Shown piece after piece: positions 1-10,091 of a stretch of 64,000 nucleotides of DNA (the first letter of the stretch is position 1; each line of letters starts with the position of its first letter). The DNA comes from Alkalithermobacter thermoalcaliphilus JW-YL-7 = DSM 7308. GTDB lineage: Bacteria; Bacillota; Clostridia; Peptostreptococcales; Peptostreptococcaceae. Position numbers and translations under genes: made by a program. The notes under the pieces are model-generated. The model ran no database searches. It saw only the letters and a program-made list of their open reading frames with translations, and was not told where the DNA came from. The stretch is from positions 224,001 through 288,000 of the forward strand of contig LSFY01000001.1 in the NCBI GenBank assembly GCA_001584565.1. Direction: 5' to 3'.

Positions 1-267
1 TTAAAACATGAAAGAGGAGTAATATCTATGGCGAGAACTTCAATGCCAAATTCTGCTGGATCTCAATTTTTTATAATGGTTGCAAAATCTCCTCACTTAG
101 ATGGGCAATATGCTTCTTTTGGTAGAGTTATAAATGGCATGGATGAGGTTGATAGAATAGTAAATGTTAAAACAAATTATATGGATAGGCCACTTGAAGA
201 CCAAAGAATGAAGAAAGTAACGGTTGAAACTTTCGGAGTAGAATACCCACAAGTAGAGAAAATATAA
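1..267 (+). CDS. Cyclophilin-type peptidyl-prolyl cis-trans isomerase, C-terminal part
   Basis: The open frame runs in from the left edge of the window, so the start of the gene is missing. Visible residues include [18 protein letters not shown] and [11 protein letters not shown], which form the conserved cyclophilin core; the Gln-Phe-Phe stretch lies in the active-site region. The family catalyses cis-trans isomerisation of prolyl peptide bonds and helps protein folding. About 88 residues are seen, roughly the second half of a bacterial cyclophilin. The ATG at 28 is internal, because the family motif already begins upstream of it. The gene ends in a shared hairpin facing ppaC, which converges from the other strand. 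Confidence 0.9.
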   Translation, partial: LKHERGVISMARTSMPNSAGSQFFIMVAKSPHLDGQYASFGRVINGMDEVDRIVNVKTNYMDRPLEDQRMKKVTVETFGVEYPQVEKI

Positions 268-273
268 AGAGAA

Positions 274-301
274 AAGGAAGAAATCTTTTGATTTCTTCCT
301 T
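274..301. terminator. Bidirectional terminator between cyclophilin gene and ppaC
   Basis: Arms AGGAAGAAATC (275-285) and GATTTCTTCCT (290-300) pair perfectly around a TTTT loop, flanked by A-rich and T-rich sequence on either side. It lies between two convergent genes and overlaps the ppaC stop codon, so it can end transcription from both strands. Confidence 0.8.
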
Positions 302-1913
302 ATTTTATCATCTTAATACTTTCAGCTATACGAGGAACTACTTGTTTTTTTCTAGAAACCAATCCCTTTGAAAAATCTCCTTGGTTTGAAATATTAAAAG
401 CTAGAGGGATTACGCTATTGTTATCACATTTATAGATTAAATAAGAACCTTCTTTTATTATGTCAGTTATAACAAGAAGAGTTAAAAAGTATCCTTTATC
501 TTCATGAACCTTTTCTATAAAACTTATAAATTCTTCTTTTCTGTTGAATATAGCTTCTATATTAAGTGTAAATACTTGTCCGATCCCACATTTTACTCCT
601 TCTATGTTAAACTCCTTAAAGTCTTTGTAGAAAATTTCATCAATAGTGAATCCTTCAAGAGAAGTTCCAGCTTTGAACATATCCATAGCAAATTTTTCAA
701 TGTCTATATTTAGTATTTTGTTAAGAGAGTCTACCGCATTTTTATCTAAATCTGTTGTAGTTGGAGATTTAAAAAATAATGTATCAGATATTATACCAGC
801 AAGTAAAACTCCGGCAGTTTTATAGTCTATATCTATATTTTGTTCTTTATACATATTGTAAATTATAGTACATGTACTTCCAACAGGCATATTCCTAAAG
901 TTTATAGGAACACAAGTATATATATCTCCTATTTTATGATGATCAACAATTTCAAGTATTTCTGCTTCATTTAATCCATCTGCACTTTGAGAGTATTCGT
1001 TATGATCTACAAGTATAACTTTTTTCTTGCTAGGATTTATTAAATGTTTTCTACCTAAGAATCCTAAAAATATATTATTATCTTTAACTATAGGATAATT
1101 TCTAAGGTTATTAGTTATTACATCGTCTGTTATATCTTCTATGTATTCATTTTCGTCAAACTTTATAACATCTTCTCTCATTATAGATGAAATATAATTA
1201 CACTGGTTTATAAGTTTAGAAGTAGTATAAGTATCGTGTGGAACTGATATTATAGGAACATTAAAAGATTTTGCAAGATATAAATATTTTTCAGGTAAAT
1301 TAGATCCTCCTGTTAATATAATCAATTTAACACGAGAATTTATACAATGTTCAATAATATCGTACCTATCTCCTACAATTATAATATCATTTTCGCCTAA
1401 AGTTCCTTTTACAGTTTCATAATAATACGCTATTACAGAAATCTTTCCATAAACAACAAAGTCTTCTCCAACTAATATTTTCCCATTAAGATCATCTACT
1501 ATATTGAGCAAAGAAGTATTTAAAGTATAAAAGTTTCCTTTAATAAGCTCCATAGCTATATCTTTCATTGTTACTATACCTAATAATCTATTATTTTCAT
1601 CGACTATAGGCAAAGTTCTTAAATTGTTATTTTCCATAGTTTTATATGCATACAAAATAGATTTATCAGGAAGGATTCCATCGACTGTATCGTACTTAAG
1701 ATCTTTTACTTGTATTTTTACATTTTTAATAAATTTAGGCTCATCAACTTCAAAGTAATCTAAAACAAACCTAGATTCTTTATTTATATCTCCAAGTACA
1801 CAAGGAATAGTTTCATATCCTAGTTTGTTTTTAAGGTTAGAAAAGGCAATACTAGATGAAACTGAGTCGGTATCAGGATTTTTATGTCCGAATATAAATA
1901 TAGACAATTTCAT
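300..1913 (-). CDS. ppaC: Manganese-dependent inorganic pyrophosphatase with CBS and DRTGG regulatory domains
   Basis: This is a family II (DHH) pyrophosphatase, which hydrolyses cytosolic pyrophosphate to phosphate. The metal-binding motif GHKNPDTDS is at residues 9-17, VDHNE at 302-306 and the DHH triad at 324-326, with a DHHA2 C-terminal domain from about residue 400. Between the two halves of the catalytic DHH domain sits a long insert (about 70-295) holding two CBS-like segments around a DRTGG domain. The 537-residue length is that of the nucleotide-regulated subtype, against about 310 for the plain enzyme. Family members with this insert are controlled by adenine nucleotides. It is divergent from the DUF4230 gene. 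The symbol follows the family; the assignment is firm. Confidence 0.95.
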   Translation of the reverse strand: MKLSIFIFGHKNPDTDSVSSSIAFSNLKNKLGYETIPCVLGDINKESRFVLDYFEVDEPKFIKNVKIQVKDLKYDTVDGILPDKSILYAYKTMENNNLRTLPIVDENNRLLGIVTMKDIAMELIKGNFYTLNTSLLNIVDDLNGKILVGEDFVVYGKISVIAYYYETVKGTLGENDIIIVGDRYDIIEHCINSRVKLIILTGGSNLPEKYLYLAKSFNVPIISVPHDTYTTSKLINQCNYISSIMREDVIKFDENEYIEDITDDVITNNLRNYPIVKDNNIFLGFLGRKHLINPSKKKVILVDHNEYSQSADGLNEAEILEIVDHHKIGDIYTCVPINFRNMPVGSTCTIIYNMYKEQNIDIDYKTAGVLLAGIISDTLFFKSPTTTDLDKNAVDSLNKILNIDIEKFAMDMFKAGTSLEGFTIDEIFYKDFKEFNIEGVKCGIGQVFTLNIEAIFNRKEEFISFIEKVHEDKGYFLTLLVITDIIKEGSYLIYKCDNNSVIPLAFNISNQGDFSKGLVSRKKQVVPRIAESIKMIK

Positions 1914-1990
1914 TATCCTCCTTTTAGTTAATATTTACACTTTTAAATTAATATACTGATTATATCAGAAATATTAAGGATGGTGATATA

Positions 1991-2578
1991 TTGATTAGCA
2001 AAATAAACAAAATAAAAATAATACTATTAGTATTAATAATAATAGTTTCATTTATAAGTGTTTATAAAATCAATAGAAACTTTTCTAAAGTAGAATCAAA
2101 CATAATAATGGAAAGACTATCTACAATCTCAGAACTTTCGACTACCAAATATTATTATAGTAACATAATATCCTTTAGAGAAAATAAAAGAATAAAAGAA
2201 ATTGAAATACCTTTTACAGAAAAATCATTCTTAATAAAATATGAAGGCTATATAAAAGCTGGAATAAAGCTAGATAGCGTAGATATATCAGTAGATAAAA
2301 CTAAAAACTCTATAACAGTTAAATTAGATAAAGCTGTTATATTAGAACACAACATAGATGAAAAAAACGTATACGTATATGATGAAAAAAATGCTATATT
2401 TAACAGACTTTCTTTCAATGATATGATAAATGAAATTTTAAATCAAAAAAAGCTAACAGAAAAAGAAATAATAGAGAAAGGATTTTTAGATGAAGCTTCA
2501 GAAAATAGTAGAAAATTTTTAGAGGAATTTTTCAAAGATTTAGGTTATCAAGACATTAATATAATATTTAATAAATAA
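1991..2578 (+). CDS. DUF4230 family membrane-anchored protein
   Basis: The 195-residue protein has one N-terminal membrane segment (about residues 8-25, rich in Ile, Leu and Val) and a soluble remainder. The part containing ISELST, FLIKYEGYIKAGI and NVYVYDEKNAIFN matches the DUF4230 pattern as I know it. Function is unknown; the family is usually predicted to be extracytoplasmic with a single anchor. The start is TTG at 1991, behind AAGGATGGTGA. It is divergent from ppaC and followed by a separately promoted chemotaxis gene, so it is probably monocistronic. Confidence 0.75.
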   Translation: MISKINKIKIILLVLIIIVSFISVYKINRNFSKVESNIIMERLSTISELSTTKYYYSNIISFRENKRIKEIEIPFTEKSFLIKYEGYIKAGIKLDSVDISVDKTKNSITVKLDKAVILEHNIDEKNVYVYDEKNAIFNRLSFNDMINEILNQKKLTEKEIIEKGFLDEASENSRKFLEEFFKDLGYQDINIIFNK

Positions 2579-2629
2579 AAATTGATTTATTGAAAATATT
2601 TTCAAAAGTTAGATTATTCTATGATTTAA

Positions 2630-2638
2630 TGGTATAAT
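2630..2638 (+). promoter_or_regulatory. Extended -10 promoter of the chemotaxis/peptide-binding gene
   Basis: TGG followed by TATAAT (2633-2638) forms an extended -10 element about 30 bases before the start codon. No good -35 box is visible, which is normal for this promoter type. Confidence 0.55.
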
Positions 2639-2670
2639 ATAAAATCATATGGTTGTTAGGGGGACAAAAG

Positions 2671-5160
2671 ATGACGTTTAAGTTTTTATCTAAATTTAAA
2701 GAAAACAAAAACGAAGTTTATGAACAAATTGCAGCAAGCTCAGATGTAGCAGTACAAGATGTTTGTTTAGATGATGAACTATTAATGAAAAATCAAAAGA
2801 TAACTATAGAAAAGATTTCTAAAAGAGTAGAAGAAACAGACTTTTCTATAGAAAATCTTATAAATACTATAAATAATATATCTAAAAATGCAGAATTCCA
2901 AATGGAGTCTGTAAATAACGTTATAGATGAAATTAGAAATTACTATGCGTTTGTTCAACAAGTTCATGCTAATACTGAAAGCTCAAAAGAAATAGCAAAT
3001 CATACAATGGAAGTTGCAAAACAAGGTAGCATAGCTGTTGATAATTCTATTAAAGCTATGAATGAAATAGAAAACTCTGTTGAATACATAAAAAATGTAG
3101 TAATGTCTTTAAGCTATCAATCAACTCAAATTGAAGGAATGCTAAAAATAATAAGAGATATAGCAAATCAAACAAACCTTTTAGCATTAAATGCTGCAAT
3201 AGAGGCTGCAAGAGCTGGAGAAGCAGGAAGAGGTTTTTCAGTTGTTGCAGATGAAGTTAGAAAATTAGCTCAAAGAAGTAATGAGTCAGCTGAAGAGATA
3301 GCAAAGACGATAAAAGAAATAGAACAAAGTATACAAAAAACTATACAAGCTATGGATGAAAGTACACTAAAGGTAAAAGAAGGGGTCATAATAGCTAATG
3401 ATACAAACTCAGTATTTAACAAAATAATAGACTCTGTAAGTGCTACAACAGATGTTACAAAAGAGATAAATACGGCTATAAATGATCAAACTAATAATCT
3501 TCAAAAAGTAATGGATTCTACAGAATATATGAAAAAAGTATCTGAAAAAGTAATATCTATGACTGAAATAGCACTGATGAGCACAGAGCATACTAAATCA
3601 TCTATTCAAATGTTATCTAAAACTTCTAGGGATTTGATGAATATAACAAATGATATATTTAATTTAAGAGTGAGCAATAAACAAGAAACTGTTATTAGAA
3701 CATGGATGAATAACGATATAACTACTTTAGATCCTGCTATGGCATTTGACCAAGAAAGTTCTAGGTTGTTTAGCAACATACACTTAGGTCTTTTAACTCA
3801 GGGGCAATCAACAAATATAATGCCAGGTATAGCTAAAAGTTGGTATGTTGAAGAAGATAATTTAACTTGGGTATTTAACCTAAGAAAGGGATGCAAATTT
3901 CATAATGGAAGAGAAGTTACAGCTGAAGATGTAAAATATTCGCTAGAAAGGCTTTTAAGCCCTTCTCTAAAATCTCCTAATAGTTGGTTTTTATTGCCTA
4001 TATGTGGAGCTAAAGAATATATGGAAGGAAAAACAAGAGAAGTTAATGGAATAAAAATTATTGATAGATATAGAATATCTATCAAACTTGAAAGCTCTTA
4101 TAGTGGATTTTTATTAAATTTAGCACAATCATGTTGTGTGATACTAGCTAAAGAAGATGTTCAAAGAGGGATATATACAGGTTGTGGACCTTATAAAATA
4201 GAAAGTAAAGAAAATAATAAATATATACTTACGTCTTGTAAGGATTATTTTGGTGGAATTCCTTATGTAGATAAAATAGAAGTAGTTTATGATGATAATA
4301 ACCTTGTAGAAAATATAATAAATGATAAATATGACTTTGTTATATTAAATAACAATATATCAATTGATGAATTTAAAGGAACTAAGTATGAAAGTAAGAT
4401 AAAGACTCAAGATGTAATGACTACTGTATTTTGTGGTTTTAACTTAAAATCAAATTCTATATTTGCTAAAAATAAACAAGTAAGAAAAGCTATAAACTAT
4501 GCAGTAAACAAACAAAGAATAATACAAAATGTTATGAGTAACTTAGCATCAGAATCTAAAGGGGTATTTCCTACTACTATAGTAGATGATAAAGCACTTT
4601 CAGGATTTAAATATGACATAAGAAAAGCTAAAGAAATACTTCAAAGAGAAGGAATAGGAAAAATAAATGAAAAACTTAAAATAATAATTCAAAAAAATAA
4701 TACAAACAAAAAGACAAACAATGAAAAAACTATAGAGTTTATAATTGATGATTTAAAGGAAATTGGAATAGAATGTGAAATTATACAAGTTCCAAAAGAA
4801 AACTATTTAAAACCAGAGAGTATTTCAAAATGTGATTTATTTATAATGGGTTGGATTGCAGATACGGGAGATCCTGATAACTACCTAGAACCTTTATTTC
4901 ATCCAGATAATTATACAAACTTTTGTGGATATGATAATTATCAAGTAGTTGAGCTTATGAAAGAAGCTAAAAAAATAATTAATCCAGAAAAAAGAATAGA
5001 TATGTATAAAAAGATTCAAGAAATAATATTAGATGATGCTCCGTGGATATTCCTTTATCATCCAAAAACTGCATATCTACACAAGGACAATGTATCTAAT
5101 GTAGTTTTAAACCCAATAGGTAAAGTAAGATATGAAGATATAATTCTTGAAAAGATGTAG
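2671..5160 (+). CDS. Soluble methyl-accepting chemotaxis signalling domain fused to a family 5 peptide-binding domain
   Basis: The 829-residue protein joins two unrelated modules. Residues about 50-335 are a long helical chemoreceptor signalling domain with the hairpin tip ([20 protein letters not shown], about 164-184) that contacts CheA and CheW. Residues about 339-829 resemble oligopeptide-binding proteins of ABC importers (SBP_bac_5): [31 protein letters not shown] and [13 protein letters not shown]. No signal peptide, lipobox or membrane segment is visible, so both modules should be cytoplasmic. I infer a soluble receptor sensing internal peptides or a related ligand. ATG 2671 is chosen because AGGGGGA lies just before it; the upstream TTG at 2653 precedes that ribosome site. 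Confidence 0.85.
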   Translation: MTFKFLSKFKENKNEVYEQIAASSDVAVQDVCLDDELLMKNQKITIEKISKRVEETDFSIENLINTINNISKNAEFQMESVNNVIDEIRNYYAFVQQVHANTESSKEIANHTMEVAKQGSIAVDNSIKAMNEIENSVEYIKNVVMSLSYQSTQIEGMLKIIRDIANQTNLLALNAAIEAARAGEAGRGFSVVADEVRKLAQRSNESAEEIAKTIKEIEQSIQKTIQAMDESTLKVKEGVIIANDTNSVFNKIIDSVSATTDVTKEINTAINDQTNNLQKVMDSTEYMKKVSEKVISMTEIALMSTEHTKSSIQMLSKTSRDLMNITNDIFNLRVSNKQETVIRTWMNNDITTLDPAMAFDQESSRLFSNIHLGLLTQGQSTNIMPGIAKSWYVEEDNLTWVFNLRKGCKFHNGREVTAEDVKYSLERLLSPSLKSPNSWFLLPICGAKEYMEGKTREVNGIKIIDRYRISIKLESSYSGFLLNLAQSCCVILAKEDVQRGIYTGCGPYKIESKENNKYILTSCKDYFGGIPYVDKIEVVYDDNNLVENIINDKYDFVILNNNISIDEFKGTKYESKIKTQDVMTTVFCGFNLKSNSIFAKNKQVRKAINYAVNKQRIIQNVMSNLASESKGVFPTTIVDDKALSGFKYDIRKAKEILQREGIGKINEKLKIIIQKNNTNKKTNNEKTIEFIIDDLKEIGIECEIIQVPKENYLKPESISKCDLFIMGWIADTGDPDNYLEPLFHPDNYTNFCGYDNYQVVELMKEAKKIINPEKRIDMYKKIQEIILDDAPWIFLYHPKTAYLHKDNVSNVVLNPIGKVRYEDIILEKM

Positions 5161-5166
5161 AAAAAA

Positions 5167-5200
5167 AGTCTTCTATTTCACAAAATAGAAGACTTTTTTC
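5167..5200 (+). terminator. Rho-independent terminator
   Basis: AGTCTTCTATTT (5167-5178) pairs with AAATAGAAGACT (5183-5194) around a four-base loop and is followed by a run of T. It ends the chemotaxis-type gene just upstream. Confidence 0.9.
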
Positions 5201-5308
5201 TGTATAAATGATAAAACTATATCAAATATAAATCTAAAATACAAAATTTATTTGTCTAAAAATAACGATTGACAACAAAAAAACAATAGGAAGTTCATGA
5301 TACAAATG

Positions 5309-5354
5309 AGGAAAATACAAACGTTTTCCTGTGAATAAGGAAAAATAATTCACA
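5309..5354 (+). promoter_or_regulatory. Overlapping inverted repeats upstream of adhE, candidate operator
   Basis: AGGAAAA (5309-5315), TTTTCCT (5324-5330) and AGGAAAA (5338-5344) allow the middle arm to pair with either neighbour. A further perfect pair, TGTGAAT (5330-5336) and ATTCACA (5348-5354), overlaps them and ends 8 bases before the -35 box. The whole block sits upstream of the promoter, so it fits protein-binding sites better than an RNA leader. Firmicutes adhE genes are often under redox control by Rex, but I do not see a clean Rex consensus here. Confidence 0.4.
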
Positions 5355-5362
5355 AAAATTAT

Positions 5363-5390
5363 TGACAAAATATAAAATAATATGTATTAT
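5363..5390 (+). promoter_or_regulatory. adhE promoter
   Basis: TTGACA (5363-5368) and TATTAT (5385-5390) are separated by 16 bases. The -10 box lies about 46 bases before the adhE start codon. Confidence 0.6.
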
Positions 5391-5436
5391 TAAAACAAAG
5401 ATAGTTAGATATTTATCAAACAAAGGAGATGATATT

Positions 5437-8037
5437 ATGTCTAAAGAAGCAAAACCAAAAAATGATGTTAAGGATATGATAGACGATTTAGTGTTAAAAG
5501 CAAATAAAGCAAAAGATGAGTTTATGAATATAGATCAAGAAACAGTTGATAACATTATAAAAGAAATGGCAATGGCAGGTATTGAAAACCATATGGAACT
5601 TGCTAAAATGGCTGTAGAAGAAACAAAAAGAGGAGTTTATGAAGATAAAATAATAAAGAATATATTCGCTACAGAGTATATATACAATAGCATAAAGTAT
5701 AATAAAACAGTAGGAATAATAGAGGAAAATGAGGAAGAAGGATATAGCTTAATAGCAGAACCTATAGGGGTTATAGCTGGGGTTACACCTGTTACAAATC
5801 CAACATCAACTACGATGTTCAAAGCTATAATAGCAATGAAAACTAGAAACCCAATTATATTTAGTTTCCATCCATCAGCTCAAAAGTGTTCAAGTGAAGC
5901 AGCAAGAATAGTGAAAGAGGCAGCTATAAAAGCTGGAGCACCAAAAGATTGTATTCAATGGATAGATAAGCCATCGATAGAAGCATCTAATATGCTTATG
6001 AATCATCCAGGAGTATCACTTATACTAGCAACAGGTGGACCAGGAATGGTTAAAGCAGCATACTCATCAGGAAAACCAGCATTAGGTGTAGGAGCAGGTA
6101 ATGTTCCTTGTTATATAGAAAAAAGTGCAGATGTAAGCCAAGCTGTAAATGATTTAGTTTTATCTAAAACATTCGATAATGGAATGATATGTGCATCAGA
6201 ACAAGCAGTGATAATAGATGAAGAAATATATGATGATGTAGTAGCTTTAATGAAAAGATACGACTGCTATTTCTTAAATAAAGAAGAAATACAAAAGCTT
6301 GAAAAATTCGCAATAGATGAAAATAAATGCTCAATAAATTCAGCTATAGTTGGACAAAGTGCTTACAAAATAGCTAAAATGGCTGGAATAAACGTTCCAG
6401 AAAATACAAAAATATTAGTTGCGAATCTAGAAGGTGTAGGAGAAAAATATCCATTATCAAGAGAAAAATTAAGCCCTATATTAGCTTGCTATAAAGTTAA
6501 AGATAGCAAAGAAGGAATTCAAAGAGCAATAGAGATGACAGAGTTTGGTGGATTAGGACATTCAGCTGTTATACATTCAAATGATGATGAGGTTATAAAT
6601 GAATTTTCTAAGAAGGTAAAGGCAGGAAGACTTCTTGTAAATGCACCATCAACTCATGGAGCTATAGGGGATATATATAATGCAAATATACCATCACTAA
6701 CATTAGGATGTGGTTCAATGGGAAATAACTCAACAACAGATAACGTATCAGCAGTAAATCTTATAAATGTAAAGAAAGTTGCAAAAAGAAGAGTAAATAT
6801 GCAGTGGTTTAAAGTGCCAGAAAGAATATATCATGAATTTGGATCAGTTCAATATTTAACTAAGATGCCAAATGTAGAAAGAGTAGTTATAGTTACAGAC
6901 AAGGTAATGGTAGAACTTGGTTATGTAGATAAAGTATTATATCACTTAAGAAAAAGAAGAAATCCTGTTATGGTAGAAGTATTCTCAGATGTAGAGCCAG
7001 ATCCATCGGTTGAAACAGTTATGAATGGAGCTGACTTAATGAGAAAATTCAAACCTGATACTATAATAGCTCTAGGTGGAGGATCTCCTATAGATGCTGC
7101 AAAAGGAATGTGGCTATTCTATGAACATCCAGATTTAGACTTTAACGCTCTTAAGCTTAAATTTATGGATATAAGAAAAAGAACATTCAAATTCCCTAAA
7201 CTAGGAAATCATTCTAAACTTGTAGCTATACCAACTACATCAGGTACGGGTTCAGAAGTTACAGCATTTACAGTTATAACAGATAAACAAAACAATATAA
7301 AATATCCTCTTGCAGATTACGAGCTAACTCCAGATGTTGCTATATTAGATCCAAGTTTTGTAATGAGTGTTCCAAAAGGCGTAACAGCAGATACTGGTAT
7401 GGATGTACTTACGCATGCAATAGAAGCGTATGTTTCTATAATGGCAACAGATTTTACAGATGCGTTAGCTATAAAGGCTATACAGCTAGTGTTTGAATAT
7501 CTTCCTAAAGCGTACAAAGATGGAAACGATAAAGAAGCAAGAGAAAAAATGCACAATGCATCTGCTATGGCTGGAATGGCATTTACAAATGCATTCCTTG
7601 GAATAAACCACTCATTAGCTCATAAGCTAGGAGGTCAGTTCCACATACCACACGGTAGAGCAAATGCAATATTACTTCCTCATGTAATAGAATACAATGC
7701 ATCAAAACCAAGCAAATTAACAGCATTCCCTAAATATAAAGAATTTATAGCAGATAAGAAATACGCTCAAATAGCTAAGGCTTTAGGACTAAAAGCTGAT
7801 ACAGTTGAAGAAGGGGTAAAATCATTAATAAATGCCATAAAAGATCTTTTAAAAGAGCTTAATATGCCTTCTACAGTTAAAGAATGTGGAATTGATGAGA
7901 AAGAGTACTTTAGCAAAGTAGATGAGCTTGCAGATAAGGCTTTTGAAGATCAGTGTACAGGAGCTAATCCAAAGCTACCACTAGTTAGTGAGCTTGCAGA
8001 AATATACAAAAAAGCTTATGGAAAAACAAATAAATAA
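5437..8037 (+). CDS. adhE: Bifunctional acetaldehyde-CoA / alcohol dehydrogenase
   Basis: The 866-residue protein turns acetyl-CoA into ethanol in two NADH-dependent steps during fermentation. Residues about 20-440 are the aldehyde dehydrogenase half, with the catalytic Cys near residue 252 in [11 protein letters not shown]. Residues about 460-866 are the iron-containing alcohol dehydrogenase half, with [26 protein letters not shown] and [12 protein letters not shown] carrying the metal-binding Asp and His residues. The usual family length is close to this. AdhE forms long helical assemblies (spirosomes). ATG 5437 is preferred because AAAGGAGATGATATT precedes it; the frame open back to 5362 overlaps the promoter and is not coding. 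It is monocistronic, with its own promoter and terminator. Confidence 0.97.
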   Translation: MSKEAKPKNDVKDMIDDLVLKANKAKDEFMNIDQETVDNIIKEMAMAGIENHMELAKMAVEETKRGVYEDKIIKNIFATEYIYNSIKYNKTVGIIEENEEEGYSLIAEPIGVIAGVTPVTNPTSTTMFKAIIAMKTRNPIIFSFHPSAQKCSSEAARIVKEAAIKAGAPKDCIQWIDKPSIEASNMLMNHPGVSLILATGGPGMVKAAYSSGKPALGVGAGNVPCYIEKSADVSQAVNDLVLSKTFDNGMICASEQAVIIDEEIYDDVVALMKRYDCYFLNKEEIQKLEKFAIDENKCSINSAIVGQSAYKIAKMAGINVPENTKILVANLEGVGEKYPLSREKLSPILACYKVKDSKEGIQRAIEMTEFGGLGHSAVIHSNDDEVINEFSKKVKAGRLLVNAPSTHGAIGDIYNANIPSLTLGCGSMGNNSTTDNVSAVNLINVKKVAKRRVNMQWFKVPERIYHEFGSVQYLTKMPNVERVVIVTDKVMVELGYVDKVLYHLRKRRNPVMVEVFSDVEPDPSVETVMNGADLMRKFKPDTIIALGGGSPIDAAKGMWLFYEHPDLDFNALKLKFMDIRKRTFKFPKLGNHSKLVAIPTTSGTGSEVTAFTVITDKQNNIKYPLADYELTPDVAILDPSFVMSVPKGVTADTGMDVLTHAIEAYVSIMATDFTDALAIKAIQLVFEYLPKAYKDGNDKEAREKMHNASAMAGMAFTNAFLGINHSLAHKLGGQFHIPHGRANAILLPHVIEYNASKPSKLTAFPKYKEFIADKKYAQIAKALGLKADTVEEGVKSLINAIKDLLKELNMPSTVKECGIDEKEYFSKVDELADKAFEDQCTGANPKLPLVSELAEIYKKAYGKTNK

Positions 8038-8049
8038 ACCAGTACATTT

Positions 8050-8085
8050 ACAAAGAGGCTAGCCTATATAGGTTAGCCTCTTTGT
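8050..8085 (+). terminator. adhE terminator
   Basis: ACAAAGAGGCTAGCC (8050-8064) pairs with GGTTAGCCTCTTTGT (8071-8085), with one G-T pair and a six-base loop. It lies just after the adhE stop codon. Confidence 0.85.
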
Positions 8086-8104
8086 AGAAATTTGTAGAAA
8101 AATC

Positions 8105-8133
8105 TTTTCAGATTTACATTTTGTTGATATAAT
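8105..8133 (+). promoter_or_regulatory. Promoter of the DUF1097 gene
   Basis: TATAAT at 8128-8133 is preceded by TGA, giving an extended -10. A weak TTTTCA -35 (8105-8110) lies 17 bases upstream. Confidence 0.5.
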
Positions 8134-8160
8134 ATATTCTCTAAAAACTAGAAGGAAAGG

Positions 8161-8661
8161 ATGATTCTTATTAGCGAGTTATTATTAGGAGCAATTTTAA
8201 CAGGTATTGTTTGTACTATTTGGGGAACGGCAAGCACTTTAAGTGGTATATTTACCTGGGTAGGATTTGCAGGTTGCACTAGTTACTTTGTAGTTGGTGA
8301 AAAAGACCCACTTAAGAATGCTTTTAAATCATATATAAGCAATTTAAGTGGAATATTTTGGGCTACAACTTCTATATATATAAGCAACCTAATAGGAATA
8401 CCTGCACTAGGAATAATAATTACAACAGGATTAGTTACAGTATGTGTAATTTATCAATCTAAGTTTGAAATATTATCTTCCGTTCCTGCATGTTTTATAG
8501 GGTGTTTTATAACATTTGCTTTAAATGGAGATTATAAGATGGCTGCAATTGGACTACTTTGCGGAGCTATACTTGGATATTTTTGTGATCAAGCTTCAAA
8601 ACTTGCAGCTAAAATAAAAAATAAAAATATAAATAATAAAGTTGAGATGAAAAAGGCGTAA
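8161..8661 (+). CDS. DUF1097 family integral membrane protein
   Basis: The 166-residue protein is almost entirely hydrophobic, with about five to six membrane segments and a basic, Asn/Lys-rich tail. The pattern of small residues (GIVCTIWGTASTLSGIFTWV, LNGDYKMAAIGLLCGAILGY) fits DUF1097, the family of E. coli YcdZ. Function is unknown. The ATG follows GAAGGAAAGG with a short spacer. It stands alone between two terminators, convergent with the ArsR gene. Confidence 0.7.
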   Translation: MILISELLLGAILTGIVCTIWGTASTLSGIFTWVGFAGCTSYFVVGEKDPLKNAFKSYISNLSGIFWATTSIYISNLIGIPALGIIITTGLVTVCVIYQSKFEILSSVPACFIGCFITFALNGDYKMAAIGLLCGAILGYFCDQASKLAAKIKNKNINNKVEMKKA

Positions 8662-8665
8662 AAAA

Positions 8666-8686
8666 GGGACCGGATGGTCCCTTTTT
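8666..8686. terminator. Bidirectional terminator
   Basis: GGGACC (8666-8671) pairs with GGTCCC (8676-8681), flanked by AAAAA on one side and TTTTT on the other. It can serve both the DUF1097 gene and the convergent ArsR gene. Confidence 0.85.
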
Positions 8687-8691
8687 CCTTT

Positions 8692-8976
8692 CTAAAACAG
8701 AGCATTTATTATACTTATAACTTTAGGGTTAGATACTTTATATATTATTTCAAGTCCATTTCTTTCTCCAGTTATAATTCCTACAGATTTAAGCTTGGCA
8801 ATATGCTGAGAAATAGTAGACTGAGGCATATTAAGGCAACTTTGCATGTTTGAAACATTGCTTTCGCCAGCCTGTAAAAGACCTTTAACTATGCAAAGTC
8901 TAACTGGATGTGCCAAAGCTTTGAGTATTTCTGCATTTTCTTCAAATAACTGTGGATTATTTTTAAAGTTTTCCAT
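8692..8976 (-). CDS. ArsR family winged-helix transcriptional regulator
   Basis: The 94-residue protein carries the ArsR/SmtB fold: LKALAHPVRLCIVKGLL (helices 1-2), the recognition helix MPQSTISQHIAKLKSVGII and the wing GERNGLEIIYKV. The family represses metal-efflux or other stress genes by binding AT-rich palindromes. No metal-binding cysteine cluster like ELCVCDL is present: the equivalent region reads SNVSNMQSCLNM, so the inducer is unclear. It is divergent from the radical SAM gene and may control itself from the shared AT-rich gap. Confidence 0.88.
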   Translation of the reverse strand: MENFKNNPQLFEENAEILKALAHPVRLCIVKGLLQAGESNVSNMQSCLNMPQSTISQHIAKLKSVGIITGERNGLEIIYKVSNPKVISIINALF

Positions 8977-9007
8977 TTATATCACCTCAGTAATTAATTA
9001 TATTAAA

Positions 9008-9036
9008 ATATTAAGATATATCAATTTGATTGTCAA
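9008..9036 (-). promoter_or_regulatory. Promoter of the ArsR gene
   Basis: Read on the minus strand, TTGACA (9036-9031) and TAATAT (9013-9008) are spaced by 17 bases. The start codon lies about 32 bases downstream. Repeats of ATATTAA around the -10 box are a plausible self-operator. Confidence 0.5.
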
Positions 9037-9122
9037 TACAATATCAAGAATATAATATATAATTATTATTATATACTATACTTTGATATATACTAATAAT
9101 ATAAAACGCATGGAGGTAAATC

Positions 9123-10070
9123 ATGGAAGATAGATATAGAATATACTCTAAATATCTAAAAGAAAAATATGGAGAAAAGGTATACAAATTACCTATAAAT
9201 TTACCTATAACATGTCCTAATAGAGATGAAAATGGATATGGAGGATGCACATTTTGTGCAGATGTAGGAGCAGGATTTGAATCACTTGAAAATACATTTT
9301 CTGTTAAAGACCAGCTTCTAAAGAATATGGAATATATAAAGCAAAAATACAAAGCCAACAAGTTTATAGCTTACTTTCAAAATTACACAAATACATATAT
9401 GAAATTAGATGACTTTAAAAGATATATAAACCAAGCTAAAATAGAAGATATAGTAGAAATAGATATATCTACAAGACCAGATGCTATAAATGATGAGTAT
9501 ATGAAAATACTTAAAGATATTCATAAAGAAGGCATAAATATATCTATAGAACTTGGGCTTCAGACTGTTAATTATCATACCTTAAATAAAATAAATAGAG
9601 GGCATACCTTAGCTGAGTTTATAGATGCTATTTATAGAATAAAAAAATATGGATTTGAAACTTGTGCACATTTGATACTTAATCTTCCGGGAGATACTAT
9701 GGATGATGTTATAGAATGTGCCAAAATATTATCTGCACTTAAAGTTGACGGAGTAAAGCTTCACTCTTTATATATAGTAAAAGGAACTGAAATGGCAAAA
9801 GAGTATGAAAATAAAAGTATAGAGATTATATCTTTAGATGAGTATGTAAAAAGAGTAGCTACTTTTTTAGAATATTTAAATGAAGATATAGTTATACATA
9901 GACTAATAGGTAGAGCTCCTGAGGAAAATACTTTGTTTTGTAATTGGAATACATCTTGGTGGAAGATTAAAGATATGATAGATGAATACATGAAAGAAAA
10001 TGATATATATCAGGGTAAAAAGTGTGATTATCTAAATGGAAAGACTGTCAAAAAATTTATTTTAGGATAA
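9123..10070 (+). CDS. TIGR01212 family radical SAM protein (YtqA/YhcC-like)
   Basis: The 315-residue protein has the cysteine pattern of this radical SAM family, in CPNRDENGYGGCTFC (residues about 31-45): the wider first spacing followed by Cys-x2-Cys holds a 4Fe-4S cluster that cleaves S-adenosylmethionine. IELGLQTVNYHTLNKINRGH is the family's SAM-barrel core, and LKVDGVKLHSLYIVKGT matches the family as well. The substrate is unknown; TIGR01212 members are widespread orphans, some discussed as tRNA-modifying. The start ATG follows ATGGAGGTAAATC. The gene appears monocistronic. Confidence 0.88.
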   Translation: MEDRYRIYSKYLKEKYGEKVYKLPINLPITCPNRDENGYGGCTFCADVGAGFESLENTFSVKDQLLKNMEYIKQKYKANKFIAYFQNYTNTYMKLDDFKRYINQAKIEDIVEIDISTRPDAINDEYMKILKDIHKEGINISIELGLQTVNYHTLNKINRGHTLAEFIDAIYRIKKYGFETCAHLILNLPGDTMDDVIECAKILSALKVDGVKLHSLYIVKGTEMAKEYENKSIEIISLDEYVKRVATFLEYLNEDIVIHRLIGRAPEENTLFCNWNTSWWKIKDMIDEYMKENDIYQGKKCDYLNGKTVKKFILG

Positions 10071-10091
10071 CCCTTACATAAGGGTTATCCT
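10064..10091. terminator. Bidirectional terminator overlapping the radical SAM stop codon
   Basis: AGGATAACCCTT (10064-10075) and AAGGGTTATCCT (10080-10091) form a perfect 12-bp stem around ACAT. It also overlaps the end of the convergent small gene on the minus strand. Confidence 0.8.

Noticed and set aside
5362-5436. N-terminal extension of AdhE by 25 residues
   Set aside because: It overlaps the TTGACA and TATTAT promoter boxes, and a strong ribosome site lies just before ATG 5437.
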